Source: Kangiella sp. (lineage in GTDB: Bacteria; Pseudomonadota; Gammaproteobacteria; Enterobacterales; Kangiellaceae). Taken from it: a stretch of 53,897 nt of DNA. A model generated the notes under the pieces. It saw only the letters and a list, made by a program, of their open reading frames with translations. It ran no database searches and was not told the DNA's origin. The translations under genes were made by a program, and so were the position numbers. The stretch spans positions 1 to 53,897 of the forward strand of contig NZ_JABURJ010000146.1 of NCBI RefSeq assembly GCF_014762745.1, in the 5' to 3' direction. Positions 51,324 through 53,897 of the stretch are shown in pieces (within the stretch, counting starts at the first letter, position 1; each line of letters opens with the position of its first letter).

Positions 51324-52982
51324 TTATGCTGTTTTGAGAAGTTCTTTAGCGTGCTGTCTTATAGTTTCAGTGATTTCGACGCCGCCTATCATGCGGGCGA
51401 TTTCTTCAATCCGTTGAGTTTCGGTGATCTCAAGCAGTTGGGTTTGAGTAGCCTTTTTATCCTGTGACTTGCTGACCTGCAGGTGGTGGTGGCCTTGGGC
51501 GGCAACCTGTGCCTGGTGGGTAACGCAAAGGATTTGTGCTTTTTTACCAAGCTCTGCCAATAGCTTGCCGACGATTTCGGCGGTTCCGCCACCAATGCCA
51601 ACATCCACTTCGTCGAATATCAACGTTGGCAATTGTGTGGTTTGAGCATTGATAACCTGTAGCGCAAGACTGATGCGCGACAATTCACCGCCGGATGCTA
51701 CTTTGCGTAAAGGCATCGGCTTTTGGCCTGGATTGGTGCTGACCATAAACTCGGCGCTTTCTAATCCAGTGCTGCGGTAAGCATCTGCATCCTGTTCATT
51801 AAAGGCGACTTCAAACACGCCATTGCCGAGGCCCAGTTGTTGCATTAATTTAACCACTTCCTGGTTCAGCTTTTTGGCGGCAGAGTGACGTTTGTTGCTG
51901 ATGGCCTTGGCCAGTTCCAGATATTGCTCCTCGAGTTTGGCGAGTTCCTTTTCGAGATCATCAAAAGTCTGTTCATCACCTTCCAGGTTTTCGAGTTCTT
52001 GCTGCAACTCCTGTAAGGTCTGCGGCAATTCTTCCATGCTGACCTGATGCTTGCGCGCCAAGTCATGTAAGGCTGATATTTGTTGATCCAGTTCCTGATA
52101 CGCTTGAGGATCGATATCCAGTCCTTCCAGATAATCGCGCAGTTCATGGCTGGCTTCGTCAATCTCTACAAGGGCGGACTGCAATAGGTCATGAGTGTTT
52201 TGTAGACCTTCATCTACTGCCAGCATGTCACTGATCTGATGCACGATTCGACCAAGGTTGGATGAAATATTGTCATCATCCTCGCTGAGTGCCGCAAGGC
52301 TTTGCTGGCCTTTCTCAAGCAGACGACTGGCGTTAGCTGCTCGCTTATGTTCCAGCTCAATGTCGTTAGCTTTATCAATCGGAGCCTGCTCCAGTTCCTG
52401 CAACTGAAAGCTGATCAGATCTTTTCGATCATTCTTGTCTTTTAAAGCACTTTGAAAGGCTTTCAATTTGCCAGAAATGCTACCAATTTTGCTGGCAACT
52501 TTGGCCAGTTCCGCACTTTGCTCGGTCAGTCCCGCGTAACGATCCAGCAATTGCAGATGTACTTGCGGTTTAAACAGCGATTGATGCTCATGCTGTCCGT
52601 GGATATCGACCAGAAAATCGCCGAGCTCCGAAACCTGTGCCAGATTAACCGGCTGGCCATTGACGAAGGCCTTGGAACGACCATCATGATTAATAACGCG
52701 CCGCAAAATACAATGGTCGTCATCATCCAGCATCTGTTCGTCTAACCAGTCTTTGACGTGTGGCAATTGCCTGATATCAAAGTAGGCGCTGATTTCCGCA
52801 CGTTTGGCGCCGTTACGCACCACGCTACTGTCGGCGCGCTCGCCCAGGGCATAAGACAGGGCATCAACCATAATCGATTTACCGGCACCGGTTTCACCAG
52901 TGATCACGGTCATGCCGGATTTCAGGTCGAGATCCAGTTGGTCAATAATGGCGAAGTCTTTGATATGAATACTGGTTAGCAT
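51324..52982 (-). CDS. recN: DNA repair protein RecN
   Basis: SMC-like ATPase in double-strand-break repair. A 552-residue chain with Walker A GETGAGKSIMV near residue 29, a coiled-coil centre (LEHKRAANASRLLEKGQQSL through QELEQAP-type heptads, about 170-380), and the C-terminal ABC signature ASGGELSRISLALQ near 430 with LIFDEVDVGIGGGTA (Walker B). It is normally induced by the SOS system; no LexA box is evident in the 40-bp gap to nadK. recN-nadK is a conserved neighbourhood. Confidence 0.96.
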   Translation of the reverse strand: MLTSIHIKDFAIIDQLDLDLKSGMTVITGETGAGKSIMVDALSYALGERADSSVVRNGAKRAEISAYFDIRQLPHVKDWLDEQMLDDDDHCILRRVINHDGRSKAFVNGQPVNLAQVSELGDFLVDIHGQHEHQSLFKPQVHLQLLDRYAGLTEQSAELAKVASKIGSISGKLKAFQSALKDKNDRKDLISFQLQELEQAPIDKANDIELEHKRAANASRLLEKGQQSLAALSEDDDNISSNLGRIVHQISDMLAVDEGLQNTHDLLQSALVEIDEASHELRDYLEGLDIDPQAYQELDQQISALHDLARKHQVSMEELPQTLQELQQELENLEGDEQTFDDLEKELAKLEEQYLELAKAISNKRHSAAKKLNQEVVKLMQQLGLGNGVFEVAFNEQDADAYRSTGLESAEFMVSTNPGQKPMPLRKVASGGELSRISLALQVINAQTTQLPTLIFDEVDVGIGGGTAEIVGKLLAELGKKAQILCVTHQAQVAAQGHHHLQVSKSQDKKATQTQLLEITETQRIEEIARMIGGVEITETIRQHAKELLKTA

Positions 52983-53022
52983 AGCGTGTTATCAGTTGTT
53001 GTCGCTGGCCTGAAAGCGTAGC

Positions 53023-53897
53023 TTAGAGCTTTGAGCCCCAGCCGAGTTTGGTTCTTAATAAGCGGAAGTAATCATAATCTTTTGGGTGCAACAACCACAA
53101 GTCTTCTTTACGTTTGCGCACGCAGATTTTCTCTCCGGGCTGAACCGGGAAGCGCACCTGACCGTCACAGCTTAAACGTGCTTCGTGAGGGTTGGTTCTA
53201 CTGAATACAATTTCAACCTTGCTGTCTGCGTCAATCGCAATCGGGCGACTGGACAAAGTATGCGGGAACATGGGCACCAATGTGATGGCATTGATAGAAG
53301 GTGAAAGAATCGGTCCGCCTGCGGATAAAGAGTAGGCGGTAGAGCCGGTCGGGGTTGAAATGATCAGACCATCGCCACGGGCGCTATACACAAATGAGTC
53401 GTCAATATAGACCTCAAACTCAATCATGCGCGAAATTTCACCGGGATAGAGCACAATGTCATTCAGCGCATCACTGTAGCGATCATCACCATCAATGTTA
53501 GCTTCCAGTAGAAAGCGCCTTTCTTCGGTGTAGTCACCGGCCAGAATTTCGCTGACTTTTTCGGTTACCTGTTGCGGCTGAATATCGGTCAGGAAACCCA
53601 GATAACCGCGATTCACGCCCAATAGAGGAATATTGTAGGCTGCCATCAGGCGGGCGGCATAGAGCATGCTGCCATCACCACCAACTACGATAATCAGATC
53701 GCACTGTTCGCCGAGGGTTTGCCAGTCGCACTGGAATTCCTGCGGTATTGATAAGTCTTTAGCAACTGCCGTTTCGACCAACACCGAATGCCCTTCCTGC
53801 TGCAGAAAGGAAAATAAGGTGACAATGGTTTCGCCAACTTCATGATGTTTTGGCTTGCCCATGATGCCAATGGTTGCAAAATTCAGGTGTGACGGCA
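53023..53897 (-). CDS. nadK: NAD kinase, truncated at the window edge
   Basis: Phosphorylates NAD to NADP. The GGDGS motif (VVGGDGSMLYAA), the NRGYLGFLTDI block, DGLIISTPTGSTAYSLSAGGPI and the C-terminal FSRTNPHEARLSCDGQ are all present. The frame continues upstream past the ATG at 53862: the codons there give FATIGIMGKPKHHE, matching the E. coli start region IGIVGHPRHPT, so 53862 is internal. The frame runs off the right edge 11 codons upstream; the two final bases (read TG on the minus strand, before CCGTCACACCTG) may be the last two bases of an ATG start whose first base is outside the window. Confidence 0.95.
   Translation of the reverse strand, partial: PSHLNFATIGIMGKPKHHEVGETIVTLFSFLQQEGHSVLVETAVAKDLSIPQEFQCDWQTLGEQCDLIIVVGGDGSMLYAARLMAAYNIPLLGVNRGYLGFLTDIQPQQVTEKVSEILAGDYTEERRFLLEANIDGDDRYSDALNDIVLYPGEISRMIEFEVYIDDSFVYSARGDGLIISTPTGSTAYSLSAGGPILSPSINAITLVPMFPHTLSSRPIAIDADSKVEIVFSRTNPHEARLSCDGQVRFPVQPGEKICVRKRKEDLWLLHPKDYDYFRLLRTKLGWGSKL

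Noticed and set aside
53023-53862. NAD kinase starting at the ATG at 53862
   Set aside because: Upstream in-frame codons give FATIGIM, matching the conserved N-terminal strand of NadK, so that ATG is internal and the gene is cut by the window edge.

Overview
The window looks like chromosomal DNA of a moderately AT-rich gammaproteobacterium. The evidence is ordinary core genes in enterobacterial-like order (gmk-rpoZ-spoT-trmH-recG; rppH/mutH next to lgt-thyA; gcvT-gcvH-gcvP; recN-nadK; apaG-apaH), together with MutH, OxyR and Fur. A Kangiella-like marine relative is my best guess from memory of such gene orders; I could not search a database. There is no phage, plasmid or CRISPR array, and no rRNA or tRNA gene that I can see.

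Layout. 1-1060: an ABM-domain gene set between two intergenic arrays of hairpins that share AGGA(C/T) loops, then a perfect Fur box. 1067-3819: iron(III) ABC transporter binding protein and permease, with no ATPase beside them; an ArsN2-like acetyltransferase follows. 4475-9460: glycine cleavage system gcvT, gcvH and gcvP, with a 480-bp repeat-filled gap before gcvP. 9530-12916: an AT-rich accessory block holding the most interesting locus. It encodes an OphMA/SonM-type peptide backbone N-methyltransferase, a 73-residue precursor with a borosin-binding-type leader and a short hydrophobic C-terminal core (a split borosin RiPP cluster), and two tandem paralogous exported TPR proteins. 12921-18125: mutH, rppH, DUF938 methyltransferase, TauE-type exporter, lgt, thyA, folA. 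18126-20887: a probable 23-residue membrane protein, yccF, a GNAT gene and mdh. 21096-31728 (minus strand): yicC, gmk, rpoZ, spoT, ridA, trmH, DUF418, a rhodanese-like/methyltransferase fusion, oxyR, recG.

32255-37104: apaG-apaH, an SDR dehydrogenase, MAPEG and SlyD-like genes, an arsR-arsI pair and rph. 37378-43423: a tandem pair of DUF4382 lipoproteins, an unknown membrane protein, a choice-of-anchor B protein with a GlyGly-CTERM-like tail, and an alpha/beta-hydrolase-like protein with an altered nucleophile site. 43428-48842: malic enzyme, DoxX plus an FMN-binding glutamate synthase-like protein, an ECF sigma factor with an overlapping soluble zinc-finger anti-sigma gene, bamE and fur. 48843-53897: a 620-bp repeat-rich gap, a secreted unknown protein, an unknown gene pair, recN, and nadK running off the right edge.

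Genes that work together: Fur (48441) probably represses the iron transporter through the box at 1018-1032. The three gcv genes give the T, H and P proteins. thyA and folA regenerate tetrahydrofolate. The borosin methyltransferase should act on the small protein encoded 70 bp downstream. Intergenic spaces carry several small repeat families (AGGAC-loop hairpins, GTCATTGCGA repeats, GTAGGGGC repeats, a 140-bp direct repeat).
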